Shown here one piece after another: positions 21,878 to 33,827 of a stretch of DNA of 64,000 bases. Source of the stretch: Phylloscopus collybita (taxonomy: Eukaryota; Chordata; Aves; Passeriformes; Phylloscopidae); assembly GCA_027886175.1 (NCBI GenBank), contig JAJNNQ010000040.1:29098001-29162000 (forward strand). The letters run 5' to 3'. Below the pieces are notes generated by a model. That model saw only the letters and a list, made by a program, of their open reading frames with translations, had not been told where the DNA came from and searched no databases. The position numbers and the translations under genes were made by a program. Numbering within the stretch: position 1 is the stretch's first letter; each line of letters begins with the position of its first letter.

Positions 21878-24800
21878 CCCCTCTGGAAAGGAGATATGAC
21901 CCAAAACAGCGCAAGCGAAAAAAACCGAGAAAATTTGGAAATGGAGTGATTGCCACCAAAGAGACTGAGATGAAATGAGGGCCACTGAAAAAGGCCAAGA
22001 CTTACCAAAAATGACTCCAATTTAAATCCTGGAATCAGGGAAGCCATGCAAAACAAGAGATAGGAGAAGATGTCTCAGAAGTGAAATGAAAAAAAAAAAA
22101 TAAAAAATGACAGAAGCAAGCGAAAACCATAAAAGTGAATGGGGTGGCCAGAAGTGCAGGGAAATGGACGGAAGCTTGCCCAATTAATGCTCATTAAAAT
22201 CGCAAGATTTCGTTCCCTTTCCTGAAAGGAAAGTCTTCCTTTCAGGAAAAGGAACGAAATCTTGAAATCAGAGAACAAAGTCTAACAACCCCTCTGGAAA
22301 GGAGATATGACCCAAAACAGCGCAAGCGAAAAAAACCGAGAAAATTTGGAAATGGAGTGATTGCCACCAAAGAGACTGAGATGAAATGAGGGCCACTGAA
22401 AAAGGCCAAGACTTACCAAAAATGACTCCAATTTAAATCCTGGAATCAGGGAAGCCATGCAAAACAAGAGATAGGAGAAGATGTCTCAGAAGTGAAATGG
22501 AAAAAAAAAAATAAAAAATGACAGAACCAAGCGAAAACCATAAAAGTGAATGGGGTGGCCAGAAGTGCAGGGAAATGGACGGAAGCTTGCCCAATTAATG
22601 CTCATTAAAATGGCAAGATTTCGTTCCCTTTCCTGAAAGGAAAGTCTTCCTTTCAGGAAAGGGAACGAAATCTTGAAATCAGAGAACAAAGTCTAACAAC
22701 CCCTCTGGAAAGGAGATATGACCCAAAACAGCGCAAGCGAAAAAAACCGAGAAAATTTGGAAATGGAGTGATTGCCACCAAAGAGACTGAGATGAAATGA
22801 GGGCCACTGAAAAAGGCCAAGACTTACCAAAAATGACTCCAATTTAAATCCTGGAATCAGGGAAGCCATGCAAAACAAGAGATAGGAGAAGATGTCTCAG
22901 AAGTGAAATGGAAAAAAAAAAATAAAAAATGACAGAAGCAAGCGAAAACCATAAAAGTGAATGGGGTGGCCAGAAGTGCAGGGAAATGGACGGAAGCTTG
23001 CCCAATTAATGCTCATTAAAATCGCAAGATTTCGTTCCCTTTCCTGAAAGGAAAGTCTTCCTTTCAGGAAAGGGAACGAAATCTTGAAATCAGAGAACAA
23101 AGTCTAACAACCCCTCTGGAAAGGAGATATGACCCAAAACAGCGCAAGCGAAAAAAACCGAGAAAATTTGGAAATGGAGTGATTGCCACCAAAGAGACTG
23201 AGATGAAATGAGGGCCGCTGAAAAAGGCGAAGACTTACCAAAAATGACTCCAATTTAAATCCTGGAATCAGGGAAGCCATGCAAAACAAGAGATAGGAGA
23301 AGATGTCTCCGAAGTGAAATGGAAAAAAAAACCATGGAAAAATGACAGAAGCAAGCGAAAACCATAAAAGTGAATGGGGTGGCCAGAAGTGCAGGGAAAT
23401 GGACGGAAGCTTGCCCAATTAATGCTCATTAAAATGGCAAGATTTCGTTCCCTTTCCTGAAAGGAAAGTCTTCCTTTCAGGAAAGGGAACGAAATCTTGA
23501 AATCAGAGAACAAAGTCTAACAACCCCTCTGGAAAGGAGATATGACCCAAAACAGCGCAAGCAAAAAAAACCGAGAAAATTTGGAAATGGAGTGATTGCC
23601 ACCAAAGAGACTGAGATGAAATGAGGGCCGCTGAAAAAGGCCAAGACTTACCAAAAATGACTCCAATTTAAATCCTGGAATCAGGGAAGCCATGCAAAAC
23701 AAGAGATAGGAGAAGATGTCTCAGAAGTGAAATGGAAAAAAAAACCATGGAAAAATGACAGAAGCAAGCGAAAACCATAAAAGTGAATGGGGTGGCCAGA
23801 AGTGCAGGGAAATGGACGGAAGCTTGCCCAATTAATGCTCATTAAAATCGCAAGATTTCGTTCCCTTTCCTGAAAGGAAAGTCTTCCTTTCAGGAAAGGG
23901 AACGAAATCTTGAAATCAGAGAACAAAGTCTAACAACCCCTCTGGAAAGGAGATATGACCCAAAACAGCGCAAGCGAAAAAAACCGAGAAAATTTGGAAA
24001 TGGAGTGATTGCCACCAAAGAGACTGAGATGAAATGAGGGCCGCTGAAAAAGGCCAAGACTTACCAAAAATGACTCCAATTTAAATCCTGGAATCAGGGA
24101 AGCCATGCAAAACAAGAGATAGGAGAAAATGTCTCAGAACTGAAAAAAAAAAAAAAAAACCATGGAAAAATGACAGAAGCAAGCGAAAACCATAAAAGTG
24201 AATGGGGTGGCCAGAAGTGCAGGGAAATGGACGGAAGCTTGCCCAATTAATGCTCATTAAAATCGCAAGATTTCGTTCCCTTTCCTGAAAGGAAAGTCTT
24301 CCTTTCAGGAAAGGGAACGAAATCTTGAAATCAGAGAACAAAGTCTAACAACCCCTCTGGAAAGGAGATATGACCCAAAACAGCGCAAGCGAAAAAAACC
24401 GAGAAAATTTGGAAATGGAGTGATTGCCACCAAAGAGACTGAGATGAAATGAGGGCCACTGAAAAAGGCCAAGACTTACCAAAAATGACTCCAATTTAAA
24501 TCCTGGAATCAGGGAAGCCATGCAAAACAAGAGATAGGAGAAGATGTCTCAGAAGTGAAATGAAAAAAAAAAAATAAAAAATGACAGAAGCAAGCGAAAA
24601 CCATAAAAGTGAATGGGGTGGCCAGAAGTGCAGGGAAATGGACGGAAGCTTGCCCAATTAATGCTCATTAAAATCGCAAGATTTCGTTCCCTTTCCTGAA
24701 AGGAAAGTCTTCCTTTCAGGAAAAGGAACGAAATCTTGAAATCAGAGAACAAAGTCTAACAACCCCTCTGGAAAGGAGATATGACCCAAAACAGCGCAAG

Positions 24801-27800
24801 CGAAAAAAACCGAGAAAATTTGGAAATGGAGTGATTGCCACCAAAGAGACTGAGATGAAATGAGGGCCACTGAAAAAGGCCAAGACTTACCAAAAATGAC
24901 TCCAATTTAAATCCTGGAATCAGGGAAGCCATGCAAAACAAGAGATAGGAGAAGATGTCTCAGAAGTGAAATGGAAAAAAAAAAATAAAAAATGACAGAA
25001 CCAAGCGAAAACCATAAAAGTGAATGGGGTGGCCAGAAGTGCAGGGAAATGGACGGAAGCTTGCCCAATTAATGCTCATTAAAATCGCAAGATTTCGTTC
25101 CCTTTCCTGAAAGGAAAGTCTTCCTTTCAGGAAAGGGAACGAAATCTTGAAATCAGAGAACAAAGTCTAACAACCCCTCTGGAAAGGAGATATGACCCAA
25201 AACAGCGCAAGCGAAAAAAACCGAGAAAATTTGGAAATGGAGTGATTGCCACCAAAGAGACTGAGATGAAATGAGGGCCGCTGAAAAAGGCCAAGACTTA
25301 CCAAAAATGACTCCAATTTAAATCCTGGAATCAGGGAAGCCATGCAAAACAAGAGATAGGAGAAGATGTCTCAGAAGTGAAATGGAAAAAAAAACCATGG
25401 AAAAATGACAGAAGCAAGCGAAAACCATAAAAGTGAATGGGGTGGCCAGAAGTGCAGGGAAATGGACGGAAGCTTGCCCAATTAATGCTCATTAAAATCG
25501 CAAGATTTCGTTCCCTTTCCTGAAAGGAAAGTCTTCCTTTCAGGAAAGGGAACGAAATCTTGAAATCAGAGAACAAAGTCTAACAACCCCTCTGGAAAGG
25601 AGATATGACCCAAAACAGCGCAAGCGAAAAAAACCGAGAAAATTTGGAAATGGAGTGATTGCCACCAAAGAGACTGAGATGAAATGAGGGCCGCTGAAAA
25701 AGGCCAAGACTTACCAAAAATGACTCCAATTTAAATCCTGGAATCAGGGAAGCCATGCAAAACAAGAGATAGGAGAAGATGTCTCCGAAGTGAAATGGAA
25801 AAAAAAACCATGGAAAAATGACAGAAGCAAGCGAAAACCATAAAAGTGAATGGGGTGGCCAGAAGTGCAGGGAAATGGATGGAAGCTTGCACAATTAATG
25901 CTCATTAAAATCGCAAGATTTCGTTCCCTTTCCTGAAAGGAAAGTCTTCCTTTCAGGAAAGGGAACGAAATCTTGAAATCAGAGAACAAAGTCTAACAAC
26001 CCCTCTGGAAAGGAGATATGACCCAAAACAGCGCAAGCGAAAAAAACCGAGAAAATTTGGAAATGGAGTGATTGCCACCAAAGAGACTGAGATGAAATGA
26101 GGGCCACTGAAAAAGGCCAAGACTTACCAAAAATGACTCCAATTTAAATCCTGGAATCAGGGAAGCCATGCAAAACAAGAGATAGGAGAAGATGTCTCAG
26201 AAGTGAAATGAAAAAAAAAAAATAAAAAATGACAGAAGCAAGCGAAAACCATAAAAGTGAATGGGGTGGCCAGAAGTGCAGGGAAATGGACGGAAGCTTG
26301 CCCAATTAATGCTCATTAAAATGGCAAGATTTCGTTCCCTTTCCTGAAAGGAAAGTCTTCCTTTCAGGAAAGGGAACGAAATCTTGAAATCAGAGAACAA
26401 AGTCTAACAACCCCTCTGGAAAGGAGATATGACCCAAAACAGCGCAAGCAAAAAAAACCGAGAAAATTTGGAAATGGAGTGATTGCCACCAAAGAGACTG
26501 AGATGAAATGAGGGCCGCTGAAAAAGGCCAAGACTTACCAAAAATGACTCCAATTTAAATCCTGGAATCAGGGAAGCCATGCAAAACAAGAGATAGGAGA
26601 AGATGTCTCAGAAGTGAAATGGAAAAAAAAACCATGGAAAAATGACAGAAGCAAGCGAAAACCATAAAAGTGAATGGGGTGGCCAGAAGTGCAGGGAAAT
26701 GGACGGAAGCTTGCCCAATTAATGCTCATTAAAATCGCAAGATTTCGTTCCCTTTCCTGAAAGGAAAGTCTTCCTTTCAGGAAAGGGAACGAAATCTTGA
26801 AATCAGAGAACAAAGTCTAACAACCCCTCTGGAAAGGAGATATGACCCAAAACAGCGCAAGCGAAAAAACCCGAGAAAATTTGGAAATGGAGTGATTGCC
26901 ACCAAAGAGACTGAGATGAAATGAGGGCCACTGAAAAAGGCCAAGACTTACCAAAAATGACTCCAATTTAAATCCTGGAATCAGGGAAGCCATGCAAAAC
27001 AAGAGATAGGAGAAGATGTCTCAGAAGTGAAATGGAAAAAAAAAAAAAAAAAAAAATGACAGAACCAAGCGAAAACCATAAAAGTGAATGGGGTGGCCAG
27101 AAGTGCAGGGAAATGGACGGAAGCTTGCCCAATTAATGCTCATTAAAATTGCAAGATTTCGTTCCCTTTCCTGAAAGGAAAGTCTTCCTTTCAGGAAAGG
27201 GAACGAAATCTTGAAATCAGAGAACAAAGTCTAACAACCCCTCTGGAAAGGAGATATGACCCAAAACAGCGCAAGCGAAAAAAACCGAGAAAATTTGGAA
27301 ATGGAGTGATTGCCACCAAAGAGACTGAGATGAAATGAGGGCCGCTGAAAAAGGCCAAGACTTACCAAAAATGACTCCAATTTAAATCCTGGAATCAGGG
27401 AAGCCATGCAAAACAAGAGATAGGAGAAGATGTCTCAGAAGTGAAATGGAAAAAAAAACCATGGAAAAATGACAGAAGCAAGCGAAAACCATAAAAGTGA
27501 ATGGGGTGGCCAGAAGTGCAGGGAAATGGACGGAAGCTTGCCCAATTAATGCTCATTAAAATCGCAAGATTTCGTTCCCTTTCCTGAAAGGAAAGTCTTC
27601 CTTTCAGGAAAGGGAACGAAATCTTGAAATCAGAGAACAAAGTCTAACAACCCCTCTGGAAAGGAGATATGACCCAAAACAGCGCTAGCAAAAAAAACCG
27701 AGAAAATTTGGAAATGGAGTGATTGCCACCAAAGAGACTGAGATGAAATGAGGGCCACTGAAAAAGGCCAAGACTTACCAAAAATGACTCCAATTTAAAT

Positions 27801-29298
27801 CCTGGAATCAGGGAAGCCATGCAAAACAAGAGATAGGAGAAGATGTCTCCGAAGTGAAATGGAAAAAAAAACCATGGAAAAATGACAGAAGCAAGCGAAA
27901 ACCATAAAAGTGAATGGGGTGGCCAGAAGTGCAGGGAAATGGACGGAAGCTTGCCCAATTAATGCTCATTAAAATGGCAAGATTTCGTTCCCTTTCCTGA
28001 AAGGAAAGTCTTCCTTTCAGGAAAGGGAACGAAATCTTGAAATCAGAGAACAAAGTCTAACAACCCCTCTGGAAAGGAGATATGACCCAAAACAGCGCAA
28101 GCAAAAAAAACCGAGAAAATTTGGAAATGGAGTGATTGCCACCAAAGAGACTGAGATGAAATGAGGGCCGCTGAAAAAGGCCAAGACTTACCAAAAATGA
28201 CTCCAATTTAAATCCTGGAATCAGGGAAGCCATGCAAAACAAGAGATAGGAGAAGATGTCTCAGAAGTGAAATGGAAAAAAAAACCATGGAAAAATGACA
28301 GAAGCAAGCGAAAACCATAAAAGTGAATGGGGTGGCCAGAAGTGCAGGGAAATGGACGGAAGCTTGCCCAATTAATGCTCATTAAAATCGCAAGATTTCG
28401 TTCCCTTTCCTGAAAGGAAAGTCTTCCTTTCAGGAAAGGGAACGAAATCTTGAAATCAGAGAACAAAGTCTAACAACCCCTCTGGAAAGGAGATATGACC
28501 CAAAACAGCGCAAGCGAAAAAAACCGAGAAAATTTGGAAATGGAGTGATTGCCACCAAAGAGACTGAGATGAAATGAGGGCCGCTGAAAAAGGCCAAGAC
28601 TTACCAAAAATGACTCCAATTTAAATCCTGGAATCAGGGAAGCCATGCAAAACAAGAGATAGGAGAAGATGTCTCCGAAGTGAAATGGAAAAAAAAAAAA
28701 AAAATGACAGAACCAAGCGAAAACCATAAAAGTGAATGGGGTGGCCAGAAGTGCAGGGAAATGGACGGAAGCTTGCCCAATTAATGCTCATTAAAATCGC
28801 AAGATTTCGTTCCCTTTCCTGAAAGGAAAGTCTTCCTTTCAGGAAAGGGAACGAAATCTTGAAATCAGAGAACAAAGTCTAACAACCCCTCTGGAAAGGA
28901 GATATGACCCAAAACAGCGCAAGCGAAAAAAACCGAGAAAATTTGGAAATGGAGTGATTGCCACCAAAGAGACTGAGATGATATGAGGGCCGCTGAAAAA
29001 GGCCAAGACTTACCAAAAATGACTCCAATTTAAATCCTGGAATCAGGGAAGCCATGTAAAACAAGAGATAGGAGAAGATGTCTCCGAAGTGAAATGGAAA
29101 AAAAAACCATGGAAAAATGACAGAAGCAAGCGAAAACCATAAAAGTGAATGGGGTGGCCAGAAGTGCAGGGAAATGGACGGAAGCTTGCCCAATTAATGC
29201 TCATTAAAATCGCAAGATTTCGTTCCCTTTCCTGAAAGGAAAGTCTTCCTTTCAGGAAAGGGAACGAAATCTTGAAATCAGAGAACAAAGTCTAACAA
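21878..29298 (+). repeat. Monomers 54-71, HOR series marked by TGGCAAG then GCAAAAAA pairs
   Basis: A monomer ending in AAAATGGCAAG is followed by one with GCAAAAAAAACCG at 23111/23524, 26000/26411 and 27651/28064. The spacings of 2889 and 1651 bp mark a 7-monomer unit (23111-25999) and a 4-monomer unit (26000-27650). The shorter unit looks like a deletion derivative. Its CCCGAG monomer (26824) matches those in M1 and M2, so this block is related to them. Private changes include GCTAGC (about 27685), GCACAATT (about 25889), AAAATTGCAAG (about 27148) and GATGATATG (about 28978). Confidence 0.82.
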
Positions 29299-30535
29299 CC
29301 CCTCTGGAAAGGAGATATGACCCAAAACAGCGCAAGCGAAAAAAACCGAGAAAATTTGGAAATGGAGTGATTGCCACCAAAGAGACTGAGATGAAATGAG
29401 GGCCACTGAAAAAGGCCAAGACTTACCAAAAATGACTCCAATTTAAATCCTGGAATCAGGGAAGCCATGCAAAACAAGAGATAGGAGAAAATGTCTCAGA
29501 ACTGAAAAAAAGAAAAAAAAATGGAAAAATGACCGAAGCAAGCGAAAACCATAAAAGTGAATGGGGTGGCCAGAAGTGCAGGGAAATGGATGGAAGGTTG
29601 CCCAATTAATGCTCATTAAAATCGCAAGATTTCGTTCCCTTTCCTGAAAGGAAAATCTTCCTTTCAGGAAAGGGAACGAAATCTTGAAATCAGAGAACAA
29701 AGTCTAACAACCCCATCTGGAAAGGAGATATGACCCAAAACAGCGCAAGCGAAAAAAACCGAGAAAATTTGGAAATGGAGTGATTGCCACCAAAGAGACT
29801 GAGATGAAATGAGGGCCGCTGAAAAAGGCCAAGACTTACCAAAAATGACTCCAATTTAAATCCTGGAATCAGGGAAGCCATGCAAAACAAGAGATAGGAG
29901 AAGATGTCTCAGAAGTGAAATGGAAAAAAAAACCATGGAAAAATGACAGAAGCAAGCGAAAACCCTAAAAGTGAATGGGGTGGCCAGAAGTGCAGGGAAA
30001 TGGACGGAAGCTTGCCCAATTAATGCTCATTAAAATCGCAAGATTTCGTTCCCTTTCCTGAAAGAAAGTCTTCCTTTCAGGAAAGGGAACGAAATCTTGA
30101 AATCAGAGAACAAAGTCTAACAACCCCTCTGGAAAGGAGATATGACCCAAAACAGCGCAAGCGAAAAAAACCGAGAAAATTTGGAAATGGAGTGATTGCC
30201 ACCAAAGAGACTGAGATGAAATGAGGGCCACTGAAAAAGGCCAAGACTTACCAAAAATGACTCCAATTTAAATCCTGGAATCAGGGAAGCCATGCAAAAC
30301 AAGAGATAGGAGAAGATGTCTCAGAAGTGAAATGAAAAAAAAAAAAATAAAAAATGACAGAAGCAAGCGAAAACCATAAAAGTGAATGGGGTGGCCAGAA
30401 GTGCAGGGAAATGGACGGAAGCTTGCCCAATTAATGCTCATTAAAATCGCAAGATTTCGTTCCCTTTCCTGAAAGGAAAGTCTTCCTTTCAGGAAAGGGA
30501 ACGAAATCTTGAAATCAGAGAACAAAGTCTAACAA
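29299..30535 (+). repeat. 3-monomer unit, first copy, marked by CCCCATCTGG
   Basis: Monomers start at 29299, 29711 and 30124. The middle one begins CCCCATCTGG (one inserted A) and has AACCCTAAAAG; both recur in the monomer at 30949. The first has many private changes: an interrupted A run with a G, GACCGAAG, loss of the AAGCTT hexamer (AAGGTT) and a hairpin loop of AATC. The middle monomer has lost one G in the hairpin left arm (30039-30099), leaving arms of unequal length. Confidence 0.85.
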
Positions 30536-31775
30536 CCCCTCTGGAAAGGAGATATGACCCAAAACAGCGCAAGCGAAAAAAACCGAGAAAATTTGGAAAT
30601 GGAGTGATTGCCACCAAAGAGACTGAGATGAAATGAGGGCCACTGAAAAAGGCCAAGACTTACCAAAAATGACTCCAATTTAAATCCTGGAATCAGGGAA
30701 GCCATGCAAAACAAGAGATAGGAGAAAATGTCTCAGAACTGAAAAAAAAAAAAAAAAAATGGAAAAATGACAGAAGCAAGCGAAAACCATAAAAGTGAAT
30801 GGGGTGGCCAGAAGTGCAGGGAAATGGATGGAAGCTTGCCCAATTAATGCTCATTAAAATCGCAAGATTTCGTTCCCTTTCCTGAAATGAAAGTCTTCCT
30901 TTCAGGAAAGGGAACGAAATCTTGAAATCAGAGAACAAAGTCTAACAACCCCATCTGGAAAGGAGATATGACCCAAAACAGCGCAAGCGAAAAAAACCGA
31001 GAAAATTTGGAAATGGAGTGATTGCCACCAAAGAGACTGAGATGAAATGAGGGCCGCTGAAAAAGGCCAAGACTTACCAAAAATGACTCCAATTTAAATC
31101 CTGGAATCAGGGAAGCCATGCAAAACAAGAGATAGGAGAAGATGTCTCAGAAGTGAAATGGAAAAAAAAACCATGGAAAAATGACAGAAGCAAGCGAAAA
31201 CCCTAAAAGTGAATGGGGTGGCCAGAAGTGCAGGGAAATGGACGGAAGCTTGCCCAATTAATGCTCATTAAAATCGCAAGATTTCGTTCCCTTTCCTGAA
31301 AGGAAAATCTTCCTTTCAGGAAAGGGAACGAAATCTTGAAATCAGAGAACAAAGTCTAACAACCCCTCTGGAAAGGAGATATGACCCAAAACAGCGCAAG
31401 CGAAAAAAACCGAGAAAATTTGGAAATGGAGTGATTGCCACCAAAGAGACTGAGATGAAATGAGGGCCACTGAAAAAGGCCAAGACTTACCAAAAATGAC
31501 TCCAATTTAAATCCTGGAATCAGGGAAGCCATGCAAAACAAGAGATAGGAGAAGATGTCTCAGAAGTGAAATGGAAAAAAAAACCATGGAAAAATGACAG
31601 AAGCAAGCGAAAACCATAAAAGTGAATGGGGTGGCCAGAAGTGCAGGGAAATGGACGGAAGCTTGCCCAATTAATGCTCATTAAAATCGCAAGATTTCGT
31701 TCCCTTTCCTGAAAGGAAAGTCTTCCTTTCAGGAAAGGGAACGAAATCTTGAAATCAGAGAACAAAGTCTAACAA
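30536..31775 (+). repeat. 3-monomer unit, second copy
   Basis: Monomers start at 30536, 30949 and 31363. The CCCCATCTGG insertion and AACCCTAAAAG repeat those of 29711, 1238 bp upstream. The first monomer has GAAATGAAAG in the hairpin left arm (about 30885), and the second has an AATC loop. The third differs from its partner by having the CCATGG form instead of the A-run form, so the copies have diverged or been partly converted. Confidence 0.8.
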
Positions 31776-33827
31776 CCCCTCTGGAAAGGAGATATGACCC
31801 AAAACAGCGCAAGCGAAAAAAACCGAGAAAATTTGGAAATGGAGTGATTGCCACCAAAGAGACTGAGATGAAATGAGGGCCGCTGAAAAAGGCCAAGACT
31901 TACCAAAAATGACTCCAATTTAAATCCTGGAATCAGGGAAGCCATGCAAAACAAGAGATAGGAGAAGATGTCTCAGAAGTGAAATGGAAAAAAAAAAATA
32001 AAAAATGACAGAAGCAAGCGAAAACCATAAAAGTGAATGGGGTGGCCAGAAGTGCAGGGAAATGGACGGAAGCTTGCCCAATTAATGCTCATTAAAATCG
32101 CAAGATTTCGTTCCCTTTCCTGAAAGGAAAGTCTTCCTTTCAGGAAAGGGAACGAAATCTTGAAATCAGAGAACAAAGTCTAACAACCCCTCTGGAAAGG
32201 AGATATGACCCAAAACAGCGCAAGCGAAAAAAACCGAGAAAATTTGGAAATGGAGTGATTGCCACCAAAGAGACTGAGATGAAATGAGGGCCACTGAAAA
32301 AGGCCAAGACTTACCAAAAATGACTCCAATTTAAATCCTGGAATCAGGGAAGCCATGCAAAACAAGAGATAGGAGATGTCTCAGAAGTGAAATGGAAAAA
32401 AAAACCATGGAAAAATGACAGAAGCAAGCGAAAACCATAAAAGTGAATGGGGTGGCCAGAAGTGCAGGGAAATGGACGGAAGCTTGCCCAATTAATGCTC
32501 ATTAAAATCGCAAGATTTCGTTCCCTTTCCTGAAAGGAAATCTTCCTTTCAGGAAAGGGAACGAAATCTTGAAATCAGAGAACAAAGTCTAACAACCCCT
32601 CTGGAAAGGAGATATGACCCAAAACAGCGCAAGCGAAAAAAACCGAGAAAATTTGGAAATGGAGTGATTGCCACCAAAGAGACTGAGATGAAATGAGGGC
32701 CGCTGAAAAAGGCCAAGACTTAGCAAAAATGACTCCAATTTAAATCCTGGAATCAGGGAAGCCATGCAAAACAAGAGATAGGAGAAAATGTCTCAGAACT
32801 GAAAAAAAAAAAAAAACATGGAAAAATGACAGAAGCAAGCGAAAACCATAAAAGTGAATGGGGTGGCCAGAAGTGCAGGGAAATGGACGGAAGCTTGCCC
32901 AATTAATGCTCATTAAAATCGCAAGATTTCGTTCCCTTTCCTGAAAGGAAAGTCTTCCTTTCAGGAAAGGGAACGAAATCTTGAAATCAGAGAACAAAGT
33001 CTAACAACCCCTCTGGAAAGGAGATATGACCCAAAACAGCGCAAGCGAAAAAAACCGAGAAAATTTGGAAATGGAGTGATTGCCACCAAAGAGACTGAGA
33101 TGAAATGAGGGCCACTGAAAAAGGCCAAGACTTACCAAAAATGACTCCAATTTAAATCCTGGAATCAGGGAAGCCATGCAAAACAAGAGATAGGAGATGT
33201 CTCAGAAGTGAAATGGAAAAAAAAACCATGGAAAAATGACAGAAGCAAGCGAAAACCATAAAAGTGAATGGGGTGGCCAGAAGTGCAGGGAAATGGACGG
33301 AAGCTTGCCCAATTAATGCTCATTAAAATCGCAAGATTTCGTTCCCTTTCCTGAAAGGAAATCTTCCTTTCAGGAAAGGGAACGAAATCTTGAAATCAGA
33401 GAACAAAGTCTAACAACCCCTCTGGAAAGGAGATATGACCCAAAACAGCGCAAGCGAAAAAAACCGAGAAAATTTGGAAATGGAGTGATTGCCACCAAAG
33501 AGACTGAGATGAAATGAGGGCCGCTGAAAAAGGCCAAGACTTACCAAAAATGACTCCAATTTAAATCCTGGAATCAGGGAAGCCATGCAAAACAAGAGAT
33601 AGGAGAAAATGTCTCAGAACTGAAAAAAAAAAAAAACATGGAAAAATGACAGAAGCAAGCGAAAACCATAAAAGTGAATGGGGTGGCCAGAAGTGCAGGG
33701 AAATGGACGGAAGCTTGCCCAATTAATGCTCATTAAAATCGCAAGATTTCGTTCCCTTTCCTGAAAGGAAAGTCTTCCTTTCAGGAAAGGGAACGAAATC
33801 TTGAAATCAGAGAACAAAGTCTAACAA
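31776..33827 (+). repeat. Monomers 78-82 with a 2-monomer tandem duplication
   Basis: The monomers at 32187 and 33008 (both 409 bp) share a 3-bp deletion giving ATAGGAGATGTC and a 3-base ATC hairpin loop. Each is followed by a GGGCCGCTG, CTG-poly-A monomer (32596 and 33417). The pair is therefore duplicated with an 821-bp step. The monomer at 32596 also has ACTTAGCAAAAATG, a marker that reappears in the right-hand HOR family. Confidence 0.85.
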
